A DNA stretch of 64,000 nucleotides from assembly GCA_028825475.1 (NCBI GenBank), contig JAPKAB010000002.1, positions 124,001 through 188,000 of the forward strand, read 5' to 3'. Positions within the stretch are counted from its first letter, which is position 1. Every line of letters begins with the position of its first letter. Source of the stretch: Ascidiaceihabitans sp. GTDB lineage: Bacteria; Pseudomonadota; Alphaproteobacteria; Rhodobacterales; Rhodobacteraceae. This document shows positions 17,584 through 27,659 of the stretch, one piece after another. Under the pieces are notes generated by a model, which saw only the letters and a list, made by a program, of their open reading frames with translations, was not told the DNA's origin and ran no database searches. Both the position numbers and the translations under genes were made by a program.

Positions 17584-18357
17584 TTAGGTGAACTGTTCTG
17601 AGATCAGCCGTTCTTCTAATCCATGCCCCGGATCAAACAGGATACTGTGCACCACCGACGGCTCAGACTGGATTACCACTGAGGTCACGTTGTCAAAGGA
17701 CCGTGAATCCGCTTCGGCCATAACGGGGCGCTTGTCTGGTTCAAGCACGTCAAAACGCACACGCGCAATTTTGGGCAACAAGGCACCACGCCAACGGCGC
17801 GGGCGAAAGGCGGCCACTGCAGTTAGGGCCAATACATCGGACCCGATCGGCAATACGGGGCCGTGCGCGGAATAATTATAGGCAGTCGACCCAGCAGGTG
17901 TCGCCACCAATGCACCGTCACAGACCAACGTTTCCATCCGCAGCTTATCATCCACCGTGATGCGCAGCTTGGCGGCTTGCGCCCCAGCGCGCAGCAATGA
18001 GACCTCGTTGATCGCCAACGCTTCGTGAATGGTTCCATCCACACCCGTCGCGGTCATGGACAGTGGGTTAATGTCCGCTTGCTCCGCCGCTTCAAGGCGT
18101 TCAACCAAACCATCCTCATTGTATTCGTTCATCAAGAAACCAATGGTCCCTCGGTTCATGCCGTAAACGGGCACCCCCAGATGTTGGCAGCCGTGCAGCG
18201 TTTGCAGCATAAAACCATCCCCACCCAAGGCGACGATAATATCGGCTTCTTCCAGCGCTACGTCGGTGTACCGCGTAGTCAATGCAGCATAGGCGGCCTG
18301 AGCCACTGGTGTGCTTGAGGCCGCAAAACCAATCTTCAATGCGTTCTTGGTGGTCAT
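17584..18357 (-). CDS. nadK: NAD kinase
   Basis: A 257-residue cytosolic kinase phosphorylating NAD to NADP with ATP. The catalytic [11 protein letters not shown] (GGDG at 45-48) and the [10 protein letters not shown] substrate-binding motif are present, along with the later [15 protein letters not shown] signature. ATG at 18357 is selected since AGGAAA lies at the right distance upstream and the protein then begins in the family register; a longer frame to 18396 has no support. Divergent from glyA, sharing a 168-base intergenic region. Confidence 0.95.
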   Translation of the reverse strand: MTTKNALKIGFAASSTPVAQAAYAALTTRYTDVALEEADIIVALGGDGFMLQTLHGCQHLGVPVYGMNRGTIGFLMNEYNEDGLVERLEAAEQADINPLSMTATGVDGTIHEALAINEVSLLRAGAQAAKLRITVDDKLRMETLVCDGALVATPAGSTAYNYSAHGPVLPIGSDVLALTAVAAFRPRRWRGALLPKIARVRFDVLEPDKRPVMAEADSRSFDNVTSVVIQSEPSVVHSILFDPGHGLEERLISEQFT

Positions 18358-18525
18358 CGGTGTGTTTCCTATCGCGGCCATCTTGTGCCGAAACAATCAT
18401 ATTATTCCCGCCTTCACCAGCTTTGCCGCACATTCTTTATAATGCGACGTTTTACAACCTTTTCCATAGGGCCGGTTTCCGATACGAAACCTAAGAATCT
18501 TGACCATCCCCTTTGGAGCATACCC

Positions 18526-19821
18526 ATGACTGTATCTGACCAAAACACTGCATTCTTCACGCAATCCCTCGCCGACCGCGATCCTGAGCTATTTGGCTCA
18601 ATCACATCCGAGCTGGGTCGTCAGCGCAATGAGATCGAATTGATCGCGTCTGAAAACATCGTGTCAGCGGCTGTGATGGAAGCCCAAGGGTCCGTCATGA
18701 CCAACAAATACGCCGAAGGCTATCCGGGCCGTCGCTATTATGGCGGTTGCCAATACGTTGACGTGGCAGAGAACCTAGCGATCTCACGCGCCTGCGAATT
18801 GTTCGCCTGTGATTTCGCCAACGTACAACCAAACTCTGGCTCCCAAGCGAACCAAGGTGTGTTTCAAGCATTGCTAAAGCCGGGCGATACCATCCTTGGC
18901 ATGTCACTCGACGCAGGCGGTCACCTGACCCACGGTGCGAAACCAAACCAATCCGGTAAATGGTTCAACGCAATCCAATACGGCGTGAAACGCGAAGATA
19001 ACCTGTTGGACTACGATGAGGTTGAAGCCCTTGCGAAAGAGCACAAACCACAAATGATCATCGCAGGTGGCTCCGCCATTCCACGCCAGATCGATTTCAA
19101 ACGCATGCGCGAAATCGCGGACATGGTTGGCGCATACTTGCACGTGGACATGGCACACTTTGCTGGTCTTGTTGCGGCGGGCGAACACCCTTCCCCGTTC
19201 CCACATGCACACGTAGCAACGACAACAACACACAAAACTCTACGTGGCCCACGCGGCGGTATGATCCTGACGAACGACGAGGCATTGGCGAAGAAATTCA
19301 ACTCTGCCATCTTCCCGGGCATCCAAGGCGGCCCACTGATGCACGTGATCGCAGCCAAGGCTGTGGCTTTCGGCGAAGCACTGCGCCCAGAGTTCAAAGA
19401 CTACATCAAACAGGTTATCGCGAACGCCCAAGCGCTTGCAGATCAACTGCACAAAGGTGGCTTGGACACCGTGACCCACGGTACAGACACGCACCTATTG
19501 CTGGTCGACCTGCGTCCAAAAGGCGTTAAGGGCAACGCGACTGAAAAAGCATTGGGCCGCGCGTTCATCACCTGCAACAAAAACGGCGTGCCGTTTGATG
19601 ACGAAAAACCAATGATCACCTCAGGCATCCGCCTTGGCTCCCCAGCGGGGACGACACGTGGCTTCGGCGAAGCCGAGTTCCGCCAGATCGGTGACTGGAT
19701 CAACGAAGTTGTTGATGGCTTGGCCGCAAACGGCGAAGACGGCAACAGCGCGGTTGAGGCAAAAGTACGCGGTGAAGTCGAAGCCATGTGCGCCAAGTTC
19801 CCGATGTACCCAAACCTATAA
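18526..19821 (+). CDS. glyA: serine hydroxymethyltransferase
   Basis: A 431-residue PLP enzyme of fold type I converting serine and tetrahydrofolate to glycine and 5,10-methylene-THF, the main source of one-carbon units. The PLP lysine is in [14 protein letters not shown] (K237), preceded by [12 protein letters not shown]. Other conserved parts are LIASENIVS and [16 protein letters not shown]. Length is typical. ATG at 18526 is chosen for its TTTGGAG ribosome site; an upstream in-frame ATG at 18385 lies in the divergent promoter region. Monocistronic, closed by a strong terminator. Confidence 0.98.
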   Translation: MTVSDQNTAFFTQSLADRDPELFGSITSELGRQRNEIELIASENIVSAAVMEAQGSVMTNKYAEGYPGRRYYGGCQYVDVAENLAISRACELFACDFANVQPNSGSQANQGVFQALLKPGDTILGMSLDAGGHLTHGAKPNQSGKWFNAIQYGVKREDNLLDYDEVEALAKEHKPQMIIAGGSAIPRQIDFKRMREIADMVGAYLHVDMAHFAGLVAAGEHPSPFPHAHVATTTTHKTLRGPRGGMILTNDEALAKKFNSAIFPGIQGGPLMHVIAAKAVAFGEALRPEFKDYIKQVIANAQALADQLHKGGLDTVTHGTDTHLLLVDLRPKGVKGNATEKALGRAFITCNKNGVPFDDEKPMITSGIRLGSPAGTTRGFGEAEFRQIGDWINEVVDGLAANGEDGNSAVEAKVRGEVEAMCAKFPMYPNL

Positions 19822-19843
19822 GGTTTTAGGGACAGTGATTTTG

Positions 19844-19872
19844 AAAGGCGGGCTTTTGGGCCCGCCTTTTTT
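19844..19872 (+). terminator. rho-independent terminator of glyA
   Basis: Ten-base stem AAAGGCGGGC / GCCCGCCTTT with a 6-base loop, then a run of T. Confidence 0.9.
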
Positions 19873-19998
19873 GTTGGCAACAGCCGAATGAGGAAAGTTG
19901 GGCCCGTCATTATTTGGCCAAACTCGTACCCTAGGTGGAATAAGCGCAATAGGCATGCCCTGGCTTGCGTTTAACTAACCACAAAAGGACACGAGCTG

Positions 19999-20670
19999 AT
20001 GGCATATGGAATGGCTGGCGGGAATAGAAATTATGATCCCTCATTAAAGGGGCTTCCGTCTAATTCGTTTGTTGGTATCGACGGCGAATTAAGTGATGTC
20101 GAAGTTGCCGATTTAACCCCTGATGACGGGGGGCGAATTATGAAGTCATTTTGGCATGTTGGGCGTGCTGTTAAGCCTGAGACTGTTCCAACCAAGCTAA
20201 GACGGACCGGCCCGCCAGTTTCCCGTGCAAAGTTGTTGGATGTAAATGCTCAGACGGGTTCGTTGGATTTGGTGTGCCAAACCTTCAAAGATATCGTCGA
20301 AGAATTTGAACCTGATGTGCATCAATTTTTCCCAATGACGTATTATAACAGCAAGGGCACAGAGGTGATTGGTGAAGGATACTTCATGATCGTCTGTCAG
20401 CGCATTTCGACACTGCATGATACGTTATGTGTCCCGCCCCTAGATGAACGTGGATATTATCTTCCACGTTCAATTAGGGACAGTCCAGAGTATCAAGCGA
20501 GTGACAAAACGTTGGATAAAAAGGTTTTTTCATCAGAGAAAATAGGGTCGCATCACATGTGGCGTGACTGGAAATCATCGGGAACATGCATGTTTTCTAA
20601 TGCTTTGGGCGAGCGGTTGATTACCGCCGATCTAAGTGGGCTTGTCTACAGGACATACGAAGAAGCGTGA
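19999..20670 (+). CDS. DUF1629/Imm11-like protein, orphan immunity candidate
   Basis: A 223-residue soluble protein with no signal peptide or membrane helix. The central stretch (about 80-135) LVCQTFKDIVEEFEPDVHQFFP followed by GEGYFMIVCQRI matches the layout of DUF1629 (Imm11) proteins, which commonly protect against polymorphic toxins in contact-dependent or secreted systems. This is a family-level inference; no toxin, VgrG, PAAR, Hcp or two-partner secretion gene lies nearby. AAAAGGA ribosome site before the ATG. The codon use looks more AT-rich than in the neighbouring glyA and groEL (many TTA, AAA, GAT codons), and a REP-like palindrome follows directly, both in keeping with acquired DNA. 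Confidence 0.6.
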   Translation: MAYGMAGGNRNYDPSLKGLPSNSFVGIDGELSDVEVADLTPDDGGRIMKSFWHVGRAVKPETVPTKLRRTGPPVSRAKLLDVNAQTGSLDLVCQTFKDIVEEFEPDVHQFFPMTYYNSKGTEVIGEGYFMIVCQRISTLHDTLCVPPLDERGYYLPRSIRDSPEYQASDKTLDKKVFSSEKIGSHHMWRDWKSSGTCMFSNALGERLITADLSGLVYRTYEEA

Positions 20671-20686
20671 AAATAGCTTCATTAAG

Positions 20687-20740
20687 CGTAGGGCGGGGTT
20701 CACCCCGTCGATGGCTTGGCGGGCTAAATCCCGCCCTACG
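20687..20740. repeat. REP-like compound palindrome
   Basis: An 11-base outer inverted repeat CGTAGGGCGGG (20687-20697) / CCCGCCCTACG (20730-20740) encloses two inner hairpins: CGGGG-TTCA-CCCCG (20694-20707) and GGCGGG-CTAAAT-CCCGCC (20718-20735). Related sequences lie at 21257-21277 and 34114-34133. The form is that of a REP/BIME-type extragenic palindrome. No RAYT transposase is in the window. Confidence 0.7.
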
Positions 20741-20829
20741 GAGCCGGACATAGCCGATTGCCTGAGGCCACTTTGCCCTCCTCAAACGCCCCAATCCCCC
20801 CTTCCCTAAAATTTTCCTGACCTCCCTCA

Positions 20830-20858
20830 TTGACTCCGTCTATTTCACTCTCTACCTA
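20830..20858 (+). promoter_or_regulatory. groESL promoter
   Basis: TTGACT (20830-20835), a 17-base spacer and TACCTA (20853-20858), placing the start site at about the first base of the CIRCE element. A vegetative sigma-70-type promoter is inferred. Confidence 0.55.
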
Positions 20859-20865
20859 TCCTTCG

Positions 20866-20892
20866 TTAGCACTCGAACCTGTTGAGTGATAA
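20866..20892. promoter_or_regulatory. CIRCE operator (HrcA-binding) of groESL
   Basis: TTAGCACTC (20866-20874), nine bases, GAGTGATAA (20884-20892). It matches the consensus TTAGCACTC-N9-GAGTGCTAA with one mismatch. It lies 54 bases upstream of the groES start, the usual place for heat-shock repression by HrcA. hrcA itself is not in the window. Confidence 0.93.
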
Positions 20893-20946
20893 CGGCCCCC
20901 TTAGAGGGGTAAGGAATAGAATTTGAGCTTTAAGGAGCTATTACAA

Positions 20947-21234
20947 ATGGCATTAACACCGCTTCACGACCGTGTGCTGGTTCGCCGCACTGAAGGCGAA
21001 GAAAAAACTGCTGGTGGATTGTACATCCCAGAAAGCGCGAAAGAAAAACCAAGCGAAGGCGAAGTTATCTCTACAGGCCCAGGTGCCCGTAAAGACAACG
21101 GCGAATTGATCGCTATGGATATCAAAGCAGGCGACAAAGTCCTGTTTGGCAAATGGAACGGTACAGAAATCACTGTCGACGGCGAAGACCTGTTGATGAT
21201 GAAAGAATCCGACATCATGGGTATTCTTTCCTAA
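20947..21234 (+). CDS. groES: co-chaperonin GroES
   Basis: A 95-residue protein forming the heptameric lid of the chaperonin. Starts [14 protein letters not shown], contains the mobile loop [21 protein letters not shown] (about 17-37) and ends [21 protein letters not shown] at 20947 fits the family start and has an AAGGAG ribosome site; an upstream in-frame alternative at 20923 overlaps that site. First gene of the groES-groEL operon under CIRCE/HrcA control; groEL follows after 78 bases that contain a hairpin. Confidence 0.98.
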   Translation: MALTPLHDRVLVRRTEGEEKTAGGLYIPESAKEKPSEGEVISTGPGARKDNGELIAMDIKAGDKVLFGKWNGTEITVDGEDLLMMKESDIMGILS

Positions 21235-21256
21235 GCAATTGCTTTCGAAAACCGGT

Positions 21257-21272
21257 GCGGGATCATTCCCGC
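21257..21272 (+). repeat. intercistronic groES-groEL hairpin, REP-like
   Basis: GCGGGA-TCAT-TCCCGC, directly followed by CCTACCC, related to the outer arm of the REP-like element at 20687-20740. Located 22 bases after groES and 40 before groEL. In alphaproteobacteria the groESL transcript is known to be processed between the two genes; this hairpin could be involved (inference). Confidence 0.55.
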
Positions 21273-21300
21273 CCTACCCTAATTTATTGAATACTCTTAA

Positions 21301-22950
<1,650 letters not shown>

Positions 22951-22953
<3 letters not shown>

Positions 22954-22985
22954 GAACAACTTTCCCTTCGGGGAAATTGTTCTTA
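22951..22985 (+). repeat. hairpin overlapping the groEL stop codon
   Basis: TAAGAACAA-c-TTTCCC-TTCG-GGGAAA-t-TGTTCTTA: a 15-pair stem with one internal mismatch and a UUCG tetraloop, starting at the stop codon itself. It is likely a 3'-end stabiliser or first termination step. Confidence 0.7.
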
Positions 22986-23000
22986 GCTGTGATTATCGAG

Positions 23001-23029
23001 AGGGGCTGCCTATTTGGCAGCCCCTTTTG
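23001..23029 (+). terminator. terminator of groESL
   Basis: GGGGCTGCC-TATTT-GGCAGCCCC followed by TTTTGCTTTT. Confidence 0.9.
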
Positions 23030-23053
23030 CTTTTGGACGGACCAAGTTACCGA

Positions 23054-24058
23054 TCAACCATCGCCAAAGTGCTCAACCTTCGCTCTGCCTGCTTCACGTA
23101 GGTCTTTGGCCGTCGCAGCCATCAAATCGGCCAGTTGTTCGAACTTTTCAGCCATAGCTTCTTTATCTTCACTAAAGGCAAAACTATCCAAGTCAGCGGA
23201 CAGTCGTTCGCGTGCCATCCACGACATGTGACGCGTATATTCACTTGCAGCCACATCCTTGGGATCGACCAAATACAGCTGATCAAATCGGGAAAAATCA
23301 GGAAAAGAGATGTCTCTTGGGACATAACCGTTCACCATCGTGATCCGCTCACCTGCCTCACGTAGCCCTTTGGCGCGGTGCACCACCATATTACCCTGCT
23401 GCAAAACGGCATACCCAGGGCCCGGCATATCCGGAGCAACGATCTTGCTTGGGTCCAGTGGCTCTCCGGCGGCGCTCAACTGAGCAACTTCATGCTTTGT
23501 CCCGCGATAATATTCAAACTCCCCCCCAACAACTAACTTTGGGTCCGTCACGAACATCACGAAATCGATGCGCAGCGTATCGACATGCCATTTGTCGACA
23601 TTCTCTCCCACCTCAAGCGGGTTGTAATTCAGATGGCCCAATTGGTGGGGCAGGGTGTGGGGCAGCAACGGGATGCCGCATATCTTTGACAAGCTTTCAG
23701 TTAGTTCTTCGCACTGGCAAAGATCGCGCAAGAACCTTGACCGATACACACCACCCCGAACGTTTCGGGCAATCCGCGCATTGCTGGTGGTAAACTGCTC
23801 CAACTTACGTGCCGTTTCCAGCATCGCAGCAATCCCTTCATCGCTTAGGATGCGGAAAATGGAGGTGACAGCAAAATCTGTAGGACATTCCGCAATCTCC
23901 TCGTCAGAATAACCCAATTCGGCCAACGACAGAACATCCGTGGGATACTCAATCTGCAAATGACGTACCGGGTCAAATTGCGGCTCATCCTCCAACATCG
24001 TGAACCCGCGGGGTGAACTGTCGGGAAAAGCCAAAGGCGCTGCGAGGTATCCGGTCAC
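23054..24058 (-). CDS. putative 2-oxoglutarate/Fe(II)-dependent oxygenase
   Basis: A 334-residue soluble protein. The C-terminal half shows the facial triad of a double-stranded beta-helix oxygenase: WHVDTLRIDFVMFV (H158, D160), then VLQQGNMVVHRAKGL (H227) and an Arg 11 residues later (R238) placed to bind 2-oxoglutarate. The region between contains GGEFEYYRGT, a typical strand pair of the fold. The substrate is unknown. It begins at a GTG at 24058, which is supported by GGAG eight bases upstream. Monocistronic, convergent with groEL. The assignment rests on the HxD...H...R pattern only; another cupin-like function is possible. Confidence 0.6.
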   Translation of the reverse strand: MTGYLAAPLAFPDSSPRGFTMLEDEPQFDPVRHLQIEYPTDVLSLAELGYSDEEIAECPTDFAVTSIFRILSDEGIAAMLETARKLEQFTTSNARIARNVRGGVYRSRFLRDLCQCEELTESLSKICGIPLLPHTLPHQLGHLNYNPLEVGENVDKWHVDTLRIDFVMFVTDPKLVVGGEFEYYRGTKHEVAQLSAAGEPLDPSKIVAPDMPGPGYAVLQQGNMVVHRAKGLREAGERITMVNGYVPRDISFPDFSRFDQLYLVDPKDVAASEYTRHMSWMARERLSADLDSFAFSEDKEAMAEKFEQLADLMAATAKDLREAGRAKVEHFGDG

Positions 24059-24432
24059 AATAAAACTCCATTTCGAATGATCTATTCCACACTAAATGGA
24101 TAACATGTCCGCGCAACGGTCTAGTCCAAAAACGACTTCGGCTGGGGTATGAAAAAGCATGGATTTTGAAATACAGAAATGATGTAAACATCGCGCACCC
24201 CGTTTGGGATCGCAGCCAGTGTTGACCCATTGCATTGGTAACGGCCGATTTTCTGGTGAACCATCCGAAGGGCTGGGTATTCACGCCCTCTTCAGACATC
24301 CCCAATAACCAAATGAGAGTTTTATCAGCCAAACAACTTTTCGGGTAAGAAACATTTAATTATTGCCCATCTCTCTATTTTGAGACCATACCAAAAGCCT
24401 ACATGCACCGCCAAACAGAAAGCCCCATACCC
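24059..24432. other. 374-base intergenic region without a recognisable gene
   Basis: Lies between two divergent starts (GTG at 24058 on minus, rpiB on plus). No plausible coding sequence, tRNA or strong hairpin was seen. It presumably holds both promoters and leaders. The rpiB-proximal 100 bases are AT-rich. Confidence 0.5.
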
Positions 24433-24882
24433 ATGACCTCCAAAACCCGCATCATCGTTTCTAGCGACCACGCCGACATTCCAATGCGCCGCGCCATCGC
24501 CGCACATATCGAAGCCAAAGGTTTTGAGGTGGAAGACATCGGCCCGACCACCAATGAAAGCACCAACTACCCCACACACGGCGAAGCGGCAGCACGCAAA
24601 GTAGCCTCTGGCGATTGCCAGTTGGGCGTCATTCTATGTGGCACGGGTCAAGGCATCATGATGGCCGCGAACAAGGTCAAAGGCATCCGGTGTGGCGTTT
24701 GCTCCGACACATTCTCAGCCCGCATGATCCGCGAGCATAACGATGCGAATATGCTGTCGCTGGGCGCGCGGGTCATCGGCATGGGCCTCGCCCTTGAGAT
24801 CGTCGATGCGTTCCTAGACGCCGAATTTGAAGGTGGTCGTCACGGCACACGCGTCGATATGATCACTGCGATCGAAGGCTGA
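24433..24882 (+). CDS. rpiB: ribose-5-phosphate isomerase B (RpiB/LacAB family)
   Basis: A 149-residue isomerase interconverting ribose 5-phosphate and ribulose 5-phosphate. N-terminal SSDHADIPMRR, the active-site Cys in ILCGTGQGIMMAANK (C69) and IREHNDANMLSLGAR are diagnostic of the RpiB fold. ATG at 24433 gives the family start; an in-frame ATG at 24403 is possible but would add an unusual leader. Its stop shares a base with the next start (TGATG), coupling it to a GNAT acetyltransferase. Related sugar-phosphate genes (deoB, prs) are elsewhere in the window. Confidence 0.93.
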   Translation: MTSKTRIIVSSDHADIPMRRAIAAHIEAKGFEVEDIGPTTNESTNYPTHGEAAARKVASGDCQLGVILCGTGQGIMMAANKVKGIRCGVCSDTFSARMIREHNDANMLSLGARVIGMGLALEIVDAFLDAEFEGGRHGTRVDMITAIEG

Positions 24883-25373
24883 TGTTAGAGTTCCCTGATC
24901 ACGCGCGTGAAATGCGCAGAGGCGAAGAAGACGCCGTTGATGCACTGCTTCGCGCGGCATTTGAAACAGGGGCTGAGGCAGATCTGGTGCATAATTTGCG
25001 CAAATCCGGCCAAATTGCAGGCGAAACGGTCCTTCCAATGGGGGACCGGATCGTGGGCTATTATGCGCTGTCCAAAATGGTCGCCCCGAAAAAGTGGCTA
25101 TGCCTTGCGCCTGTTGCGGTTGCCCCCGATGTTCAGGGACGCCGCTATGGCACACGGATGATGGGGATGCTGACCGAATGGGCGCGCCTTAGCAAATCCA
25201 CCGTGGTCGTTTTGGGCGGTGTGCCGTTTTACGAACGCGCTGGATTTTCGGCCGCACGCGGGGCGAATTTGACCTCTCCCTATCCAATCAGCCACACGAT
25301 GCTGGCTGGTGAGGGATCCAGTGCGCCAAGTGAAACACTGGTCTATCCGCAATCGTTTTCCAAACTGGACTAG
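24882..25373 (+). CDS. GNAT family N-acetyltransferase
   Basis: A 163-residue acetyl-CoA-dependent acetyltransferase. The acetyl-CoA pyrophosphate-binding motif A is LAPVAVAPDVQGRRYGTRMM (75-94), with the Q/RxxGxG/A-type QGRRYG, followed by a strand VVVLGGVPFYERAGF typical of the last part of the fold. The substrate (a small molecule or a protein N-terminus) cannot be named. Starts on the last base of rpiB and is therefore translationally coupled. The stop region carries a small direct repeat of CTGGACTAG. Confidence 0.9.
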   Translation: MLEFPDHAREMRRGEEDAVDALLRAAFETGAEADLVHNLRKSGQIAGETVLPMGDRIVGYYALSKMVAPKKWLCLAPVAVAPDVQGRRYGTRMMGMLTEWARLSKSTVVVLGGVPFYERAGFSAARGANLTSPYPISHTMLAGEGSSAPSETLVYPQSFSKLD

Positions 25374-25395
25374 TCTGGACTAGGTTAGGCTGGTG

Positions 25396-26073
25396 TTACC
25401 CTCCCAAAACCTGCCCGCTGTTGGTGACGGCTTCTGCCCCTTTGGGCCGAAGCCCGTACACGCCCTTTTCGACCTTTTCAAACCAACCATAGTGATCGTC
25501 ACGCATCATGGTCGTTGCACGTTCAACCCCAGTTTCGCGCGCTACATCCGCGCCCTTGCTGGCCCCGACCTCAAACAAATACATCGCAATTTTTAGCGCA
25601 TCTTGGCGATAGGCAGTGACCAGTCCCACCCGCGTTTGACCCCCATCATTGGGATCACCGACACGGCGGGCAAATTCTGCCAACATCTTCACTTCGCGTT
25701 TCTTGGATTTACGCGGCGCATAAGGCCCAGGATCACAATGCACCTGCACCAATGCATCCTTAAGGCGCACGGTGATCAGCCCCAAACCCAAACGGCGGCA
25801 CAGCTTCGTCATGTTCTTAAGGGATTTGGCAAAGGGTTTGCCCTTGCCCGTGGCCACAGCCATGTAAACTTCGTCCGAAACAGCAAGGCGCGCGATACAC
25901 TGATGCACCAAGGTCAGCGAAAACCCCAGTTTCAGCTCAACAATCAGTGGCGGTTCACCACCGCGCACAGCCACCACATCAGCCGCGCCCACTTCGGATT
26001 TCACAACATATCCCTGCCCCTCAAGGAAGGATTTAACGGGGCCGTACAGATCAGTTTCGCGTGGTGTGTTCAT
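25396..26073 (-). CDS. DUF2161 PD-(D/E)XK-type phosphodiesterase-fold protein
   Basis: A 225-residue protein of the DUF2161 family common in alphaproteobacteria. The N-terminal half has a nuclease-fold core: KSEVGAADVVAV (D32) followed by PPLIVELKLGFS (E46, K48), i.e. the D...ExK pattern of PD-(D/E)XK enzymes. The C-terminal half (about 150-225) looks like a winged-helix region (TAYRQDALKIAMYLFEVG, ending GVYGLRPKG). A nucleic-acid processing role is suggested by family; no substrate is known. Monocistronic and convergent with the GNAT gene, 22 bases apart. Confidence 0.85.
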   Translation of the reverse strand: MNTPRETDLYGPVKSFLEGQGYVVKSEVGAADVVAVRGGEPPLIVELKLGFSLTLVHQCIARLAVSDEVYMAVATGKGKPFAKSLKNMTKLCRRLGLGLITVRLKDALVQVHCDPGPYAPRKSKKREVKMLAEFARRVGDPNDGGQTRVGLVTAYRQDALKIAMYLFEVGASKGADVARETGVERATTMMRDDHYGWFEKVEKGVYGLRPKGAEAVTNSGQVLGG

Positions 26074-26126
26074 CGGTAAAACTTATCAGCAATTGCGCTA
26101 AGAACCCAAGCGTCTAAACTAAAGTT

Positions 26127-26483
26127 ATGACACGTGATGAATTCAACGCCTTTTGCGCCAGCCTGCCCCAATCCACCCATGTGATCCAATGGGGCAATTC
26201 TGATGTGTGGAAAGTTGGCGGCAAGCTTTATGCCCTAAGCGGCTGGCACGAAAACGATGCCGCATTTACGTTCAAGGTATCGGACATGGCGTTTCAAATT
26301 TTACCCGACATGGATGGCCTCCGCCCTGCCCCATACCTTGCGTCGCGTGGGTTGAAATGGATCCAACATTACGCCGAACCGGGGTTGTCTGATGCAGAAC
26401 TGCGCAATCACATCACCTATTCATACGACATGGTCGTCGCCAAGCTGACAAAGAAGAAGCGGGCGGAACTGGGCCTTGGATGA
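26127..26483 (+). CDS. MmcQ/YjbR family protein
   Basis: A 118-residue small cytosolic protein of the MmcQ/YjbR (CyaY-like fold) family. The pattern HVIQWGNSDVWKVGGKLYAL, FKVSDMAFQIL and the C-terminal HITYSYDMVVAKLTKKKR is typical. Often annotated as DNA-binding, but biochemical function is not established. Divergent from the DUF2161 gene with 53 bases between the two starts, so both promoters lie in a very short space. Confidence 0.88.
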   Translation: MTRDEFNAFCASLPQSTHVIQWGNSDVWKVGGKLYALSGWHENDAAFTFKVSDMAFQILPDMDGLRPAPYLASRGLKWIQHYAEPGLSDAELRNHITYSYDMVVAKLTKKKRAELGLG

Positions 26484-26591
26484 TCCCAGCGCATAGCGCA
26501 TGTGACATCATAGCAAGGCTCAGATGGTGACAAGTGGATATGTGCCGCCTATAAGGCAAAAAAATTCGCACATACATTCAGGAATGTCCCC

Positions 26592-27512
26592 ATGACAACG
26601 CTCGTTTTCGGCCACAAATCACCAGACACAGACAGCACAGGCAGCCCAATCATCTGGGCATGGTACCTGAACGAGATCAAAGGCGTTGCAGCTAAACCAG
26701 TCTTGTTGGGCGAGCCAAACACCGAAGCGTTGTTTGTGCTAAAGCGCTGGAACTTGGACAAGCCAGAAATCGTATCTGACGTTGCGGCTGACACGCCTGT
26801 CGTCATCGTTGACACAAACAACCCTGCTGAATTGCCCGAGGGCATCAATGACTGCGACATCACAGCAATCATCGACCACCACAAGTTGGTGGGTGGCCTT
26901 GAAACCAAAGGCCCAATCGACATCCGCATCGAACCTTTGGCCTGCACAGCCACAATCATGTGGAAAATGATCGGCAAAGACATGGCGCAAATGCCAACAG
27001 ACGTAAAAGGCGCGATGTTGTCATGCATCTTGTCCGACACGCTGGAATTCCGTTCCCCAACCACAACGCAAGAAGACAAAGCGATTGCGCATGATTTGGC
27101 CAAAGACCTTGGCATCGACATCTCTGCATACGCCTCTGAAATGTTTGAAGCCAAATCTGACATCTCTGCCTTCTCAGACGCAGAATTGCTGCGCATGGAC
27201 AGCAAAGAATTCAAAGTAGACGGCAAACAGTTCCGCGTGTCCGTGTTGGAAACAACTGCACCGAAACTGGTTCTGGACCGCAAAGACAGCCTAATGACCT
27301 CTATGGTTGATGTGGCTGCCGAAGACGGTGTCGATGAGGTTCTGTTGTTCGTGGTCGACATCCTGAACGAGGAGGCCACATTGATGGTGCCAAATGACTT
27401 GGTCAAAACCGTTGCTGAAAAAAGCTTTAGCGCGACAGTTACGGGCGACACAGTTGTATTGCCTGGCATCATGAGCCGCAAAAAACAGATCATCCCGAAC
27501 CTTAAAGTCTAA
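26592..27512 (+). CDS. ppaC: manganese-dependent inorganic pyrophosphatase (family II)
   Basis: A 306-residue DHH-family phosphatase hydrolysing pyrophosphate to phosphate and driving biosynthesis forward. Metal ligands are visible in FGHKSPDTDS (H8, D12, D14), VIVDTNN (D74) and IIDHHKLVGG (D95, H96, H97). The DHHA2 domain ends with the substrate-binding SRKKQ (295-299). Family II is distinct from the more common family I PPase. Monocistronic; a strong terminator follows 49 bases later. Confidence 0.96.
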   Translation: MTTLVFGHKSPDTDSTGSPIIWAWYLNEIKGVAAKPVLLGEPNTEALFVLKRWNLDKPEIVSDVAADTPVVIVDTNNPAELPEGINDCDITAIIDHHKLVGGLETKGPIDIRIEPLACTATIMWKMIGKDMAQMPTDVKGAMLSCILSDTLEFRSPTTTQEDKAIAHDLAKDLGIDISAYASEMFEAKSDISAFSDAELLRMDSKEFKVDGKQFRVSVLETTAPKLVLDRKDSLMTSMVDVAAEDGVDEVLLFVVDILNEEATLMVPNDLVKTVAEKSFSATVTGDTVVLPGIMSRKKQIIPNLKV

Positions 27513-27560
27513 GGACGGGGCACCGCCTTGGGCCACGCGCCTGACACATAAAACCAATAC

Positions 27561-27595
27561 AGGGCCGCCAATCTTTGGGCGGCCCTTTGCGTTTA
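27561..27595 (+). terminator. terminator of ppaC
   Basis: AGGGCCGCC / GGCGGCCCT stem with an 8-base loop followed by TTGCGTTT. Confidence 0.85.
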
Positions 27596-27659
27596 GCCCT
27601 TTGCCCTTCTGGTTCAGGTCGCTAAACACCAAATAACGCATTTATACCGGAGCGATTAC

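Noticed and set aside
20671-20946. Insertion sequence or phage remnant between the Imm11-like gene and groES
   Set aside because: Only a REP-like palindrome and the CIRCE promoter region are seen; there is no transposase fragment, no terminal repeats and no target duplication.
25363-25385. Direct repeat of CTGGACTAG at the end of the GNAT gene as an attachment site
   Set aside because: Two adjacent 9-base copies only, no integrase or second distant copy; probably a small tandem slippage.
26549-27493. Minus-strand frame of 314 codons over ppaC
   Set aside because: Shadow of the pyrophosphatase gene, Ser-rich without any recognisable motif.
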